A stretch of 6,728 nt of DNA. Source: Nitrospina sp. GTDB taxonomy: Bacteria > Nitrospinota > Nitrospinia > Nitrospinales > VA-1. The notes under the pieces are model-generated. The model had not been told where the DNA came from. It ran no database searches and saw only the letters and a program-made list of their open reading frames with translations. The DNA lies in the NCBI GenBank assembly GCA_003545625.1, contig DODH01000107.1, positions 2,637 through 9,364 on the forward strand. Direction: 5' to 3'. Below are positions 1 to 6,245 of the stretch, one piece after another (position 1 is the stretch's first letter; each line of letters begins with the position of its first letter). Both the position numbers and the translations under genes were made by a program.

Positions 1-1
1 T

Positions 2-15
2 CCCTCGCTAGAGGG
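2..15 (-). terminator. Short hairpin just after the SprT-like gene stop, possible terminator cut by the window edge
   Basis: CCCTC (2-6) and GAGGG (11-15) form a perfect 5-bp GC-rich stem around a 4-nt GCTA loop. On the minus strand it begins directly after the TGA stop (16-18) of the SprT-like gene, where an intrinsic terminator would sit. The T-tract needed to call a terminator would lie outside the window, so only the stem is seen. A chance hairpin is possible. Confidence 0.25.
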
Positions 16-819
16 TCAGGCTATCGCCGATTCGGCATTCTCGACGGAAGGAAGGAGCAAACGGTGCCAGTTATGCTTTTCCCAGTTCCTGGCATCCTTG
101 AAGTTTTTGTACTCCCGCTCCTTCTTTTTAAATTCAGGGTGATGACTCTGCCAGGTTCCGTTCCTTTTGTAGGACGGGACAAACTGGTGGCACATTTCAT
201 GATAAACAGTGAGTTCCAGAACACACAGGGGTACAAAGTCCTGCTTCAACCGCGGATGAACCCGGATGAGTTTTTTTCCCTCATCGTAGGAGCCATATCG
301 AAACCCGCTTTTGTTATGGGATTTTACATCGCGTCCCCACATGATCTTCGCCTGAACCCGGTCATTGAAATACTCCTTGTTCAGGCACGCAAAGATTTTA
401 TCCAAGTCCCGCTCGTTGACGGTTTCCGCAACTTCCTCTTCTTCCTTTTCTTCCTCCCGCAAGTCCTGCTCGGCAAAATGTTCGTGGATCAAGGTTTTCA
501 ACGTCTCCGGTAATTCCTTATCCTTTGACACCCGTCCGAGAACTTTCCGAGCTAAGTTGTCGAGCACAGCAGATTCGGGTTGTTCAAACTCCTCAAAATA
601 ATTTTCATTGAAGACCTCGATCCGAATGGCGGGGTCTCCAGGACGCACCCGGACCTGCCCCACAAAATCCATTCCACTTTTCTTTACCGTGAACATCCGG
701 GTCAACCCGGCAGATTCGCCCACATCCATTCGGCATTTTCCAAGCGAGAGCATTCCTAGATTGAGAATTTTAACCAGAGTTTGAACAGGTACTTTGAGTG
801 AATTCATCAGGCAGGCCAT
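16..819 (-). CDS. SprT-like zinc metallopeptidase domain protein with unrecognised N-terminal region
   Basis: A 267-aa protein. The C-terminal half (about 136-255) is an SprT-like domain. It carries the zinc-protease signature HEMCH (H207, E208, H211), preceded by a hydrophobic helix (VLELTVY), with H226 or H227 in the following SHHPEF segment as the likely third zinc ligand. Residues about 140-195 (FACLNKEYFNDRV, then SGFRYGSYD and IRVHPRL) match the usual SprT pattern before the HExxH helix. SprT/Spartan relatives cleave proteins, in some cases DNA-crosslinked ones; the substrate here is unknown. Residues 1-115 match nothing I recognise and are joined by a Glu-rich linker (about 117-132). 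No C-terminal zinc-ribbon cysteines are present. An in-frame TAA five codons upstream limits the start to ATG 819 or the internal ATG at codon 5; neither has a Shine-Dalgarno sequence. It is transcribed divergently from the esterase gene. The domain call is firm, the role is not. Confidence 0.85.
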   Translation of the reverse strand: MACLMNSLKVPVQTLVKILNLGMLSLGKCRMDVGESAGLTRMFTVKKSGMDFVGQVRVRPGDPAIRIEVFNENYFEEFEQPESAVLDNLARKVLGRVSKDKELPETLKTLIHEHFAEQDLREEEKEEEEVAETVNERDLDKIFACLNKEYFNDRVQAKIMWGRDVKSHNKSGFRYGSYDEGKKLIRVHPRLKQDFVPLCVLELTVYHEMCHQFVPSYKRNGTWQSHHPEFKKKEREYKNFKDARNWEKHNWHRLLLPSVENAESAIA

Positions 820-1049
820 AAGAAGAGTGTTTATTTATCCAATTTTTTCGGCTGGCAATTCGCGTTCCTTTTCCAAAGGGTACGCTCATGGCCGTAGGAA
901 ATTTCTGGGGGACTCCTTAAAGAATAAAACTACGCAGCTAAACAAGAATGAATTTTACCGCATGGCGACAGAAAATTCCAATAAAATTAGCCACTTAGAG
1001 CAATCCTAAAACCTTTACAAAGATTTTAAAGTCCGATACTGTGTAAGCC
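820..1049. promoter_or_regulatory. Divergent intergenic spacer between SprT-like and esterase genes
   Basis: This 230-bp AT-richer spacer must hold the promoters of both divergent genes. The clearest element is TTTACA at 1014-1019 on the plus strand (5 of 6 matches to the sigma-70 -35 box). Weak -10-like sequences (GATACT 1035-1040, TACTGT 1037-1042) lie 15-17 bp downstream, which would put transcription start at or very near the ATG at 1050. On the minus strand I see no convincing promoter. Short ORFs readable across it lack start signals and are not called. Confidence 0.35.
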
Positions 1050-2441
1050 ATGAATATCCCGAAATTTTTTTTAGTTTTCCTGTTTGCCGTGTCGTGTTCT
1101 ACGTTACAAGAGTCTGGCACAGTGCAAGAAGACGTTAAGTCTGAAGTAGGCTTGTTTCTTTCCACTCAGGACCCCGAGGTGGAAACCCAGGTGCTGGAGC
1201 GTTTGAAGTCGGCTCAAGTCTCAAACGAAATGGTCAAATCCCTCCTCCGTGCACAGGCAAAAAAAGGCACGGGCCCTGTCGGATTGCAAAAAAATTTACA
1301 GGTCAGGCACAATGGAAAAGACTACCCTTATGCCTTGTTTCTTCCTGAGTCATTGAAACAAGATGAAAAGATCCCGCTCGTTGTTGTCCTGCATGGGCTG
1401 GGCGGTAGCGGGGCCAACACCATTCCGGCCTGGGTCGAGCGTTTGCAAAAAGAGTTCGCAGTGTTGTGTCCCACTTATCCGATGGGAGCCTGGTGGGCAC
1501 GGCCCGCCGAGGAAATGGTGCTCGGTCTCATTGATCAGGTTCGCGAACAATACAATATAGATTCGGATCGGATTTTTCTTACCGGGTTGTCCAATGGCGC
1601 TATCGGTGCTTACATGATCGGCATGTTTTATCCGGACCGGTTTGCCGGGTTGATCCCCATCGCCGGAAGCATCACTCCCCGGTACATGCATTTTCTGGTA
1701 AATCTTCGCAATACGCCGATTTATATGATCCAAGGCGCGCACGATCCTATTTTCCCCATCCAACTCAGTCGGCGGATTCATAAAATTCTCTCCGACATGA
1801 AATATCCCGTCACCTACCGGGAACATGGGGAAAGAGGAACGGCTCACGGAGGCCATTTCCTGCCCGAATCGGAAGTGCCCGCCATGGTGGAATGGATTCG
1901 CAAGCAAAAACGCCGGCTGAATCCTGACGTCGTCCGCATGACCCGGGAAGGCAACCATATGGGAGCGATCCACTGGGCGCGGCTGGTTCAAGGACAGAAT
2001 CTCGCCTTGTTGGAACTGCCCGGACCGGAAAGCCCGAATCCAGTTAAACGGGATGGTAAAATCGCCACTCTGTTCGCTACCCGTAAAGGCCACAATATTT
2101 TTGAGGTGATGGGACAGCATATCATTGAATATGATTTGTATTTCAATACCGAAACCGTTGACTTCGATAAACCGGTCACCATCACCACCCAAAAAATCCA
2201 GGTTCAAAGCAAAAAGTTGGTTCCCGGAGAAAAAAAGACCAGCTATAAAAAGAAAGTGGAAAAAGACCTCGCTGTGCTCTTGTATGGATATAAAAATTTT
2301 CGCGATCCCAACCGTCTTTATGATGCCAGAGTGAGCATTCTTCTCGAGTCCACTCTGGTCCACTCCTCGCCGGAGGGGCAACGAGCAACAGCTGTGTCTG
2401 CCAGCAAAGAGTTGTCTCGGCTGGATGAGCCTTTATTATGA
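1050..2441 (+). CDS. Lipoprotein alpha/beta-hydrolase, PHB-depolymerase/feruloyl-esterase-like
   Basis: A 463-aa predicted lipoprotein. The N-terminus is a short lipoprotein signal (MNIPKFFLVFLFAVSC) with lipidation at Cys16, so the protein should be membrane-anchored outside the cytoplasm. An alpha/beta-hydrolase domain spans about 85-287. It has the oxyanion-hole loop HGLGGSG (115-121), the nucleophile elbow GLSNG with Ser181, a probable acid Asp232 in GAHDPIFP, and His266 or His269 in AHGGHF. This arrangement fits esterases of the PHB depolymerase/LpqC group that act on ester bonds of polymers or plant phenolics; the substrate cannot be read here. Residues about 288-450 look like the beta-rich C-terminal extension seen on such esterases (DFDKPVTITT, NRLYDARVSILL). 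An in-frame TAA at 1044-1046 makes ATG 1050 the only plausible ATG start, yet there is no Shine-Dalgarno sequence. The stop overlaps the mutS2 start (ATGA), implying co-transcription. Confidence 0.85.
   Translation: MNIPKFFLVFLFAVSCSTLQESGTVQEDVKSEVGLFLSTQDPEVETQVLERLKSAQVSNEMVKSLLRAQAKKGTGPVGLQKNLQVRHNGKDYPYALFLPESLKQDEKIPLVVVLHGLGGSGANTIPAWVERLQKEFAVLCPTYPMGAWWARPAEEMVLGLIDQVREQYNIDSDRIFLTGLSNGAIGAYMIGMFYPDRFAGLIPIAGSITPRYMHFLVNLRNTPIYMIQGAHDPIFPIQLSRRIHKILSDMKYPVTYREHGERGTAHGGHFLPESEVPAMVEWIRKQKRRLNPDVVRMTREGNHMGAIHWARLVQGQNLALLELPGPESPNPVKRDGKIATLFATRKGHNIFEVMGQHIIEYDLYFNTETVDFDKPVTITTQKIQVQSKKLVPGEKKTSYKKKVEKDLAVLLYGYKNFRDPNRLYDARVSILLESTLVHSSPEGQRATAVSASKELSRLDEPLL
2438..2441 (+). other. 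ATGA stop-start overlap, esterase to mutS2
   Basis: The mutS2 ATG (2438-2440) and the esterase TGA (2439-2441) share an ATGA. Upstream of the mutS2 ATG only a poor purine stretch (GGATGAG at 2423-2429) lies nearby, about 8 nt away and a weak Shine-Dalgarno match. Termination-reinitiation coupling is therefore a reasonable inference for how mutS2 is translated. Confidence 0.7.
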
Positions 2442-4798
2442 GCAACACATCCCTGATTGAAAAATCCATGAACCTTCTAGGCTGGGACAGAGTGGTCTCG
2501 GCGTTGGCCAACCATGCCTGTTCTCCCATCACCCAGGATCAATGCCAGCAGTTAAAACCCGAAGACGATTTTGATTGTGCAAAAGTTCTGCTTGAAGAAA
2601 CTGCCGAGATGGTTGCCTTGCTGGCTTCTTTGCATTCCTTCCCGATGGATCGGTTTGAAGATATAAGCCCGATTTTCCGGGACGCTGAGGAGCAAAAGAT
2701 GATCGAGCCGGGCCAATGCCTGTCTCTCATCAAACTTTTGCGACTGTGCCGGAACCTTTGCCGGGAAAGGGATAAAAAATCCGCTTATCCCCACTTGCAT
2801 ACCTGGCTGGAAAGACTCGACCCCCTCAGGGAGTTTCTGGAGGAACTAGCCCGTTGCGTGGATGATGAGGGAAACATCCGGGAAAACGCCACACCGGAAC
2901 TGCGCCAAGCCATCCGCAATACAGAAACCGCAAAACGCAAACTGGAAGAACGTCTGCAACGTCTCTTCAAGACGGACAGTATCCGCGAGGCCCTGCAGGA
3001 CTCCTACATCACCGAACGTGAAGAACGAATGGTCATCCCGGTGCGGGCAGAGTTCAAATCCCGGGTTGACGGCATCGTGCATGACAGTTCCGGAACGGGA
3101 CAAACTCTATTCATAGAGCCCACTTCCATCGTGCCCCTGAACAATCAATTGAAAATAGCCCGGCTGCAAGTTGTGCAGGAAAAAATTAAAATCCTGCAAT
3201 CGCTTGCTCTGCAAACCCTGCAATTCCAGGAACAGTTGGAAAGGAATCTGGAAACCCTGATATCTCTGGATCTCATTTTCGCCAAAGCCCGTCTGAGCAA
3301 AACCATGGCGGCGGTACATTGCCCCATGAACCACGACTCGATCATGGAACTTAAAGAAGCCCGAAACCCGGAACTGGTTCTGGATGGAGAAATGGTGGTT
3401 CCCAATACCATTGAGTGGGACGCCTCGGTCAGGGTAGTAATCATTTCCGGCCCCAATACCGGGGGCAAAACGGTGACGTTAAAGACCTTGGGCTTACTGG
3501 CCCTGATGGCCAGAGCGGGACTGCATCTTCCGGTCAAAGAAGATTCCAGGATTCCATTTTTTCCGAAGGTTTATTCCGATATCGGTGATGATCAGAATAT
3601 TCAATTAAAGTTGTCAACCTTTTCCGGGCACTTGAAAAAAATCATTCATATCCTGGATCATGTTGACGCAGGCTCACTGGTACTTCTGGACGAATTAGGA
3701 ATTGCCACCGACCCGCAAGAAGGCGCGGCACTGGCAGAAGCCATTCTTCTTGATCTTAAAAGCAAAAATGTGATGACATTGGTCTCTACCCACTATTTTA
3801 CCTTGAAAATTTTGGCGCAAACGCATACAGGTTTCCTCAATGCCTGTACCGAGTTCAATCTCGATACGCTGAGCCCCACCTACCGTTTGATTTTTGGCGC
3901 ACCGGGACAAAGCGCCGCCCTCGATACCGCCGAGCGGCTGGGCCTGCAAAAAAGTATCATCGACCAGGCACGAAATTTGTATCAGGCCAAGGAGGATCGT
4001 GCGGAAAATCTACTGGAAGATTTAACCCGCCAGAGACTGGAGTTCCACCGCGATCAGGAAGAAATAAAACGGCAGAAAGAAGAAACTGCAGCTTTGGCAA
4101 GGGAGCAGAGAATCCTGACCCAGCGATTACGAAATGAAGAAAAAGATTTCCAAAAAAACAAAACTAAAAAACTACAGTTGGAAGTGCGTGCCGGTAAAGA
4201 TGTAATTCGAAAAATGATCCAGCAGATCAAAGGCGAGAAAGACCTTCCTAAAATCCGTAAAGTGGGAAAACAAATACAGTCCATGAACCAAATGCCCTTG
4301 TCCTCCAAAGTGGAAGACCTCGACGAATGGACCCTGCCGGCAGAAAATCTGAAAACCGGCGACACGGTTTTGATTTTGAACCTGGGAACGCTCGCCACCC
4401 TACTGGAATCTCCTGAGGGAAAGAAAAAACTACGGGTCAAAATGGGCAATATCACCACGATTGTTGAGGCCAGCGCCCTTCGCGGTAATCCACGGCAAAA
4501 AGGAAAAATACCCGAAAAGATATTTTCGATAAGTATTCATACCGAGTCAGAGGGCGGCCCGGTGTCCTCCTGCGACTTAAGGGGCATGAACTGCGAAGAG
4601 GCAGAAGTTGTTATGGAGGCTTTCATCAGCCGGGCCATTGTGCAAAAAGTGCAGAGGGTACTCATCATTCACGGCCATGGAATGGGAACGATCAAGACCA
4701 TGGTGCGTAATTACCTGGAAAAAGCCGGGTTATGCAAGCAGTTCAACCCAGGCTCGCGCCACGAAGGGGGCGATGGCGTCACCGTTGTTGAATTTTGA
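2438..4798 (+). CDS. mutS2: Endonuclease MutS2 (recombination suppressor / ribosome-collision ATPase)
   Basis: At 786 aa this is a full-length MutS2. Order of parts: N-terminal core and lever helices (about 1-300, including the conserved segments EREERMVIPV and SGTGQTLFIEP), and an ABC-type MutS ATPase (about 320-520). The ATPase has Walker A GPNTGGKT (338-345), the DIGDDQNIQLKLSTFSGHL region (381-399), Walker B LVLLDE (414-419) and the STH switch (450-452). A charged coiled coil follows (about 520-615), then a small beta domain (about 636-680) and a C-terminal Smr nuclease domain (711-786) with DLRGM (713-717) and HGHGMG (745-750). MutS2 lacks the MutS mismatch-reading domain. In studied bacteria it suppresses homologous recombination through its Smr nuclease and, in Bacillus, rescues collided ribosomes. 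Walker and Smr motifs look intact, so activity is expected. It is translationally coupled to the esterase and ends 3 bp from the convergent UDG-family gene. Confidence 0.96.
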   Translation: MSNTSLIEKSMNLLGWDRVVSALANHACSPITQDQCQQLKPEDDFDCAKVLLEETAEMVALLASLHSFPMDRFEDISPIFRDAEEQKMIEPGQCLSLIKLLRLCRNLCRERDKKSAYPHLHTWLERLDPLREFLEELARCVDDEGNIRENATPELRQAIRNTETAKRKLEERLQRLFKTDSIREALQDSYITEREERMVIPVRAEFKSRVDGIVHDSSGTGQTLFIEPTSIVPLNNQLKIARLQVVQEKIKILQSLALQTLQFQEQLERNLETLISLDLIFAKARLSKTMAAVHCPMNHDSIMELKEARNPELVLDGEMVVPNTIEWDASVRVVIISGPNTGGKTVTLKTLGLLALMARAGLHLPVKEDSRIPFFPKVYSDIGDDQNIQLKLSTFSGHLKKIIHILDHVDAGSLVLLDELGIATDPQEGAALAEAILLDLKSKNVMTLVSTHYFTLKILAQTHTGFLNACTEFNLDTLSPTYRLIFGAPGQSAALDTAERLGLQKSIIDQARNLYQAKEDRAENLLEDLTRQRLEFHRDQEEIKRQKEETAALAREQRILTQRLRNEEKDFQKNKTKKLQLEVRAGKDVIRKMIQQIKGEKDLPKIRKVGKQIQSMNQMPLSSKVEDLDEWTLPAENLKTGDTVLILNLGTLATLLESPEGKKKLRVKMGNITTIVEASALRGNPRQKGKIPEKIFSISIHTESEGGPVSSCDLRGMNCEEAEVVMEAFISRAIVQKVQRVLIIHGHGMGTIKTMVRNYLEKAGLCKQFNPGSRHEGGDGVTVVEF

Positions 4799-4801
4799 TT
4801 T

Positions 4802-5392
4802 TCAGGAGAGAACTTCACCTATCTTTTTTTTCAATTTCGGCACCAGATTTTTTTCGAACCACGGATTTTTCTTAAGCCAGATATTGTTGCGAGGTGAAGG
4901 GTGCGGCAAAACAAAGTAATCGGGTAGATATAGCTTCCAGTTTTTCACCGTTTCTGTCAGCGTCGCTTTCTTACTGAATTTTAAAAACCAAGCCTGGGCA
5001 TATTGGCCTATTAAAAGTGTGATCTGCCTTTGAGGCAGTTTATCAAGAATAGGCGTCATCCATTTTTCTGCACATTCGGGACGGGGAGGCAAATCACCTG
5101 ATTTGCCTTTTCCGGGATAGCAGAATCCCATTGGCACGATTGAAAAGTATTTCGTGTTGTAGAATTGTTCTTTCGAGACCTGCATCCATGCACGTAACCT
5201 GTCGCCGCTGGCATCGTTCCAGGGAATACCGGATTCATGCACTTTGATACCCGGAGCCTGGCCGACGATGAGTATTTTTGATCTTGCGGAAAAGGAAAAA
5301 ATGGGTTTTGGTGGGAAGGGAAGATCGGCCTCGCAAAGAGTGCAGGCTTTAACATGTCTCTTTAATTCGGAGATAGTGTTGAGTTCGACCAT
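4802..5392 (-). CDS. Uracil-DNA glycosylase superfamily protein (COG1573-like)
   Basis: A 196-aa protein with the UDG fold signature. Motif 1 is LIVGQAPG (41-48), followed by SGIPWNDASGDRLRAW; motif 2 is HPSPRN (164-169), preceded by a hydrophobic strand (DYFVLP). It has Cys17 and Cys20 (CTLC), then Cys91 and Cys107 spaced C-x15-C, the same spacing as the four cysteines that bind the 4Fe-4S cluster in family 4 UDGs, so a cluster is likely. Family members remove uracil or other damaged bases from DNA to start base-excision repair. Motif 1 differs from the family 4 form GEAPG and the second motif resembles family 1 HPSP, so exact specificity is open. It is not UdgX-like: the characteristic Arg/His loop before HPS is absent. 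ATG 5392 is the natural start, though without a visible ribosome binding site. Lys-rich C-terminus encoded over an A8 run (minus strand). Confidence 0.85.
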   Translation of the reverse strand: MVELNTISELKRHVKACTLCEADLPFPPKPIFSFSARSKILIVGQAPGIKVHESGIPWNDASGDRLRAWMQVSKEQFYNTKYFSIVPMGFCYPGKGKSGDLPPRPECAEKWMTPILDKLPQRQITLLIGQYAQAWFLKFSKKATLTETVKNWKLYLPDYFVLPHPSPRNNIWLKKNPWFEKNLVPKLKKKIGEVLS

Positions 5393-5466
5393 GATAAAAC
5401 CATGTATTAGTGGATTAGTCCGATCTTATCAGACCCAGACCTTTTTCCTGAATCAAAATGTGGGTG

Positions 5467-5495
5467 TTAAAGTCGTCGATCTAAAATGCTAAGAT
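5467..5495 (+). promoter_or_regulatory. Candidate extended -10 promoter for the tpx-like gene
   Basis: TGCTAAGAT at 5487-5495 reads as an extended -10 (TGn followed by TAAGAT, 4 of 6 matches to TATAAT). A weak -35 candidate, TTAAAG (5467-5472, 3 of 6), sits 17 bp upstream. Transcription would start near 5502, giving a leader of about 30 nt that includes the strong ribosome binding site. This is a consensus match by eye only. Confidence 0.35.
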
Positions 5496-5517
5496 AGGGC
5501 AGAAAAACCCAGCTGAT

Positions 5518-5524
5518 AAGGAGA
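5518..5524 (+). promoter_or_regulatory. Ribosome binding site of the tpx-like gene
   Basis: AAGGAGA ends 7 nt before ATG 5532. It is a near-perfect Shine-Dalgarno sequence at ideal distance, it fixes the start codon, and it is the only strong one in the window. Confidence 0.8.
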
Positions 5525-5531
5525 GCTCATT

Positions 5532-6101
5532 ATGCTTCATAAAATATATGGGAGTTTAATCCTGGTCCTGATTTTTGCGGGATCGAGTTGGGGGCAGGCA
5601 GTTACATTAAGAGGAAAACCGCTGACGTTGATTGGAGAAATAACGCAGGTGGGTCAAACACTTCCGACTGTCCGCCTTCCTGACCTGGGATTGAACATGA
5701 TTGATCTAAAATCGTTCAAAGGCAAGGTGACAATACTGAGTGTCGTTCCCTCCCTGGATACTCCCACCTGCGAAAAACAAACTCACATCCTTAGCGAAGA
5801 GAACAAAGGGCTGGACCAAACCGCCAATCTGGTGACGATCAGTCGGGACCTGCCGTTTGCCCAAAAACGTTTCACGAAAGAAGCGAACATTCACAATATC
5901 CTGTTCCTTTCGGACTACCGGGACGCTGAGTTTGGCAAATCGACCGGGCTTTTGATTGAGGAAAATAGACTGCTGGCTCGGGCCATTATGGTGCTCGACC
6001 GTGAAGGGGTCATTCGGTATCTGGAAGTGGTTTCAGAACTGGCCCGACTGCCTGAAATGGAGAAAGCCTTCGAGTTTGCCCGATCTCTACAACCGGATTG
6101 A
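5532..6101 (+). CDS. Exported Tpx-like peroxiredoxin lacking the usual resolving cysteine
   Basis: A 189-aa protein: a Sec signal peptide (positive MLHK, hydrophobic IYGSLILVLIFAG, cleavage near 21-23 around WGQA), then about 168 residues of atypical 2-Cys peroxiredoxin of the Tpx family, the same length as Escherichia coli Tpx. Family marks are VTLRGKPLTLIG at the mature N-terminus, the peroxidatic site PSLDTPTC (Cys80, with Thr77), the strongly diagnostic ISRDLPFAQKRF (103-114) and the active-site Arg150 in LLARAIMVLD. Tpx reduces hydrogen and organic peroxides with electrons from thioredoxin. Here Thr115 stands where Tpx carries its resolving cysteine (RFC in E. coli), and Cys80 is the only cysteine in the protein. 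It must therefore work as a 1-Cys enzyme with an external thiol donor, probably in the periplasm. A single-gene unit with a strong ribosome binding site; its last 15 bp overlap a minus-strand small ORF. No obvious terminator follows. Confidence 0.9.
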   Translation: MLHKIYGSLILVLIFAGSSWGQAVTLRGKPLTLIGEITQVGQTLPTVRLPDLGLNMIDLKSFKGKVTILSVVPSLDTPTCEKQTHILSEENKGLDQTANLVTISRDLPFAQKRFTKEANIHNILFLSDYRDAEFGKSTGLLIEENRLLARAIMVLDREGVIRYLEVVSELARLPEMEKAFEFARSLQPD

Positions 6102-6245
6102 ATGGCGTGTGAACCGTTGGTCTTCCCGCTTCTGCCGCTTTTTGAAATTAGTTTCGTAATCGCGGCAACCGTTCTTTAACTCGGACATCTGGTTCACTCC
6201 AAATGACCTTAAAAGGTCCAAAATTTCTTTGCGCTTGAGCTTCAT
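6087..6245 (-). CDS. Small basic hypothetical protein, 52 aa
   Basis: I translated this ORF by hand: it starts at ATG 6243-6245 and ends at TAG 6087-6089. The product is short, polar and highly basic, beginning MKLKRKEILDLLRSFGVNQ and continuing with a Lys/Arg-rich stretch (FKKRQKREDQRF), with one Cys (27). No signal peptide or membrane segment is seen, and I recognise no family; a small nucleic-acid or ribosome-associated protein is conceivable but not shown. In favour: GGTGA lies 3 nt before the ATG, matching the 3' part of the Shine-Dalgarno consensus, and composition looks like a soluble helical protein. Against: short length and 15-bp overlap with the convergent tpx-like gene. It runs in the same direction as the M16C gene, 211 bp downstream of it. 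Confidence 0.45.
   Translation of the reverse strand: MKLKRKEILDLLRSFGVNQMSELKNGCRDYETNFKKRQKREDQRFTRHSIRL

Larger units (their letters stand above)
5393..5531. promoter_or_regulatory. Divergent promoter region between UDG-family and tpx-like genes
   Basis: The 139-bp spacer separates divergent genes, so it should carry both promoters. It contains an 8-bp inverted repeat, CTTATCAG (5425-5432) and CTGATAAG (5513-5520), with arms about 80 bp apart. The right arm touches the tpx ribosome binding site. An arm match of this size is not rare by chance in such a spacer, so a regulatory role is only a possibility. Confidence 0.4.

Noticed and set aside
794..1009. Plus-strand 71-aa ORF in the SprT/esterase spacer
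   Set aside because: It needs a TTG start inside the SprT-like gene, has no ribosome binding site, overlaps the opposite-strand start and has no recognisable protein character.
1350..2381. Long (343-aa) minus-strand ORF inside the esterase gene
   Set aside because: It is a shadow of a gene with clear lipobox and catalytic-triad motifs; its own translation shows no domain and no start signal.
4801..4832. Intrinsic terminator for mutS2 using the T8 run
   Set aside because: No stable stem can be formed in the bases before the T-run; the T-run is explained by Lys codons of the opposite-strand gene.
6113..6174. AACCGTT direct repeat and TGCCGC/GCGGCA inverted pair after tpx as a terminator or repeat element
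   Set aside because: Only 6-7 bp each, with a 23-nt loop and no T-tract after the second arm; compatible with chance.
6205..6218. Palindrome GACCTTAAAAGGTC as operator or terminator
   Set aside because: 6-bp arms with a 2-bp spacer are expected about once or twice by chance in a window this size, it has no following T-tract, and it lies inside the candidate 52-aa ORF.
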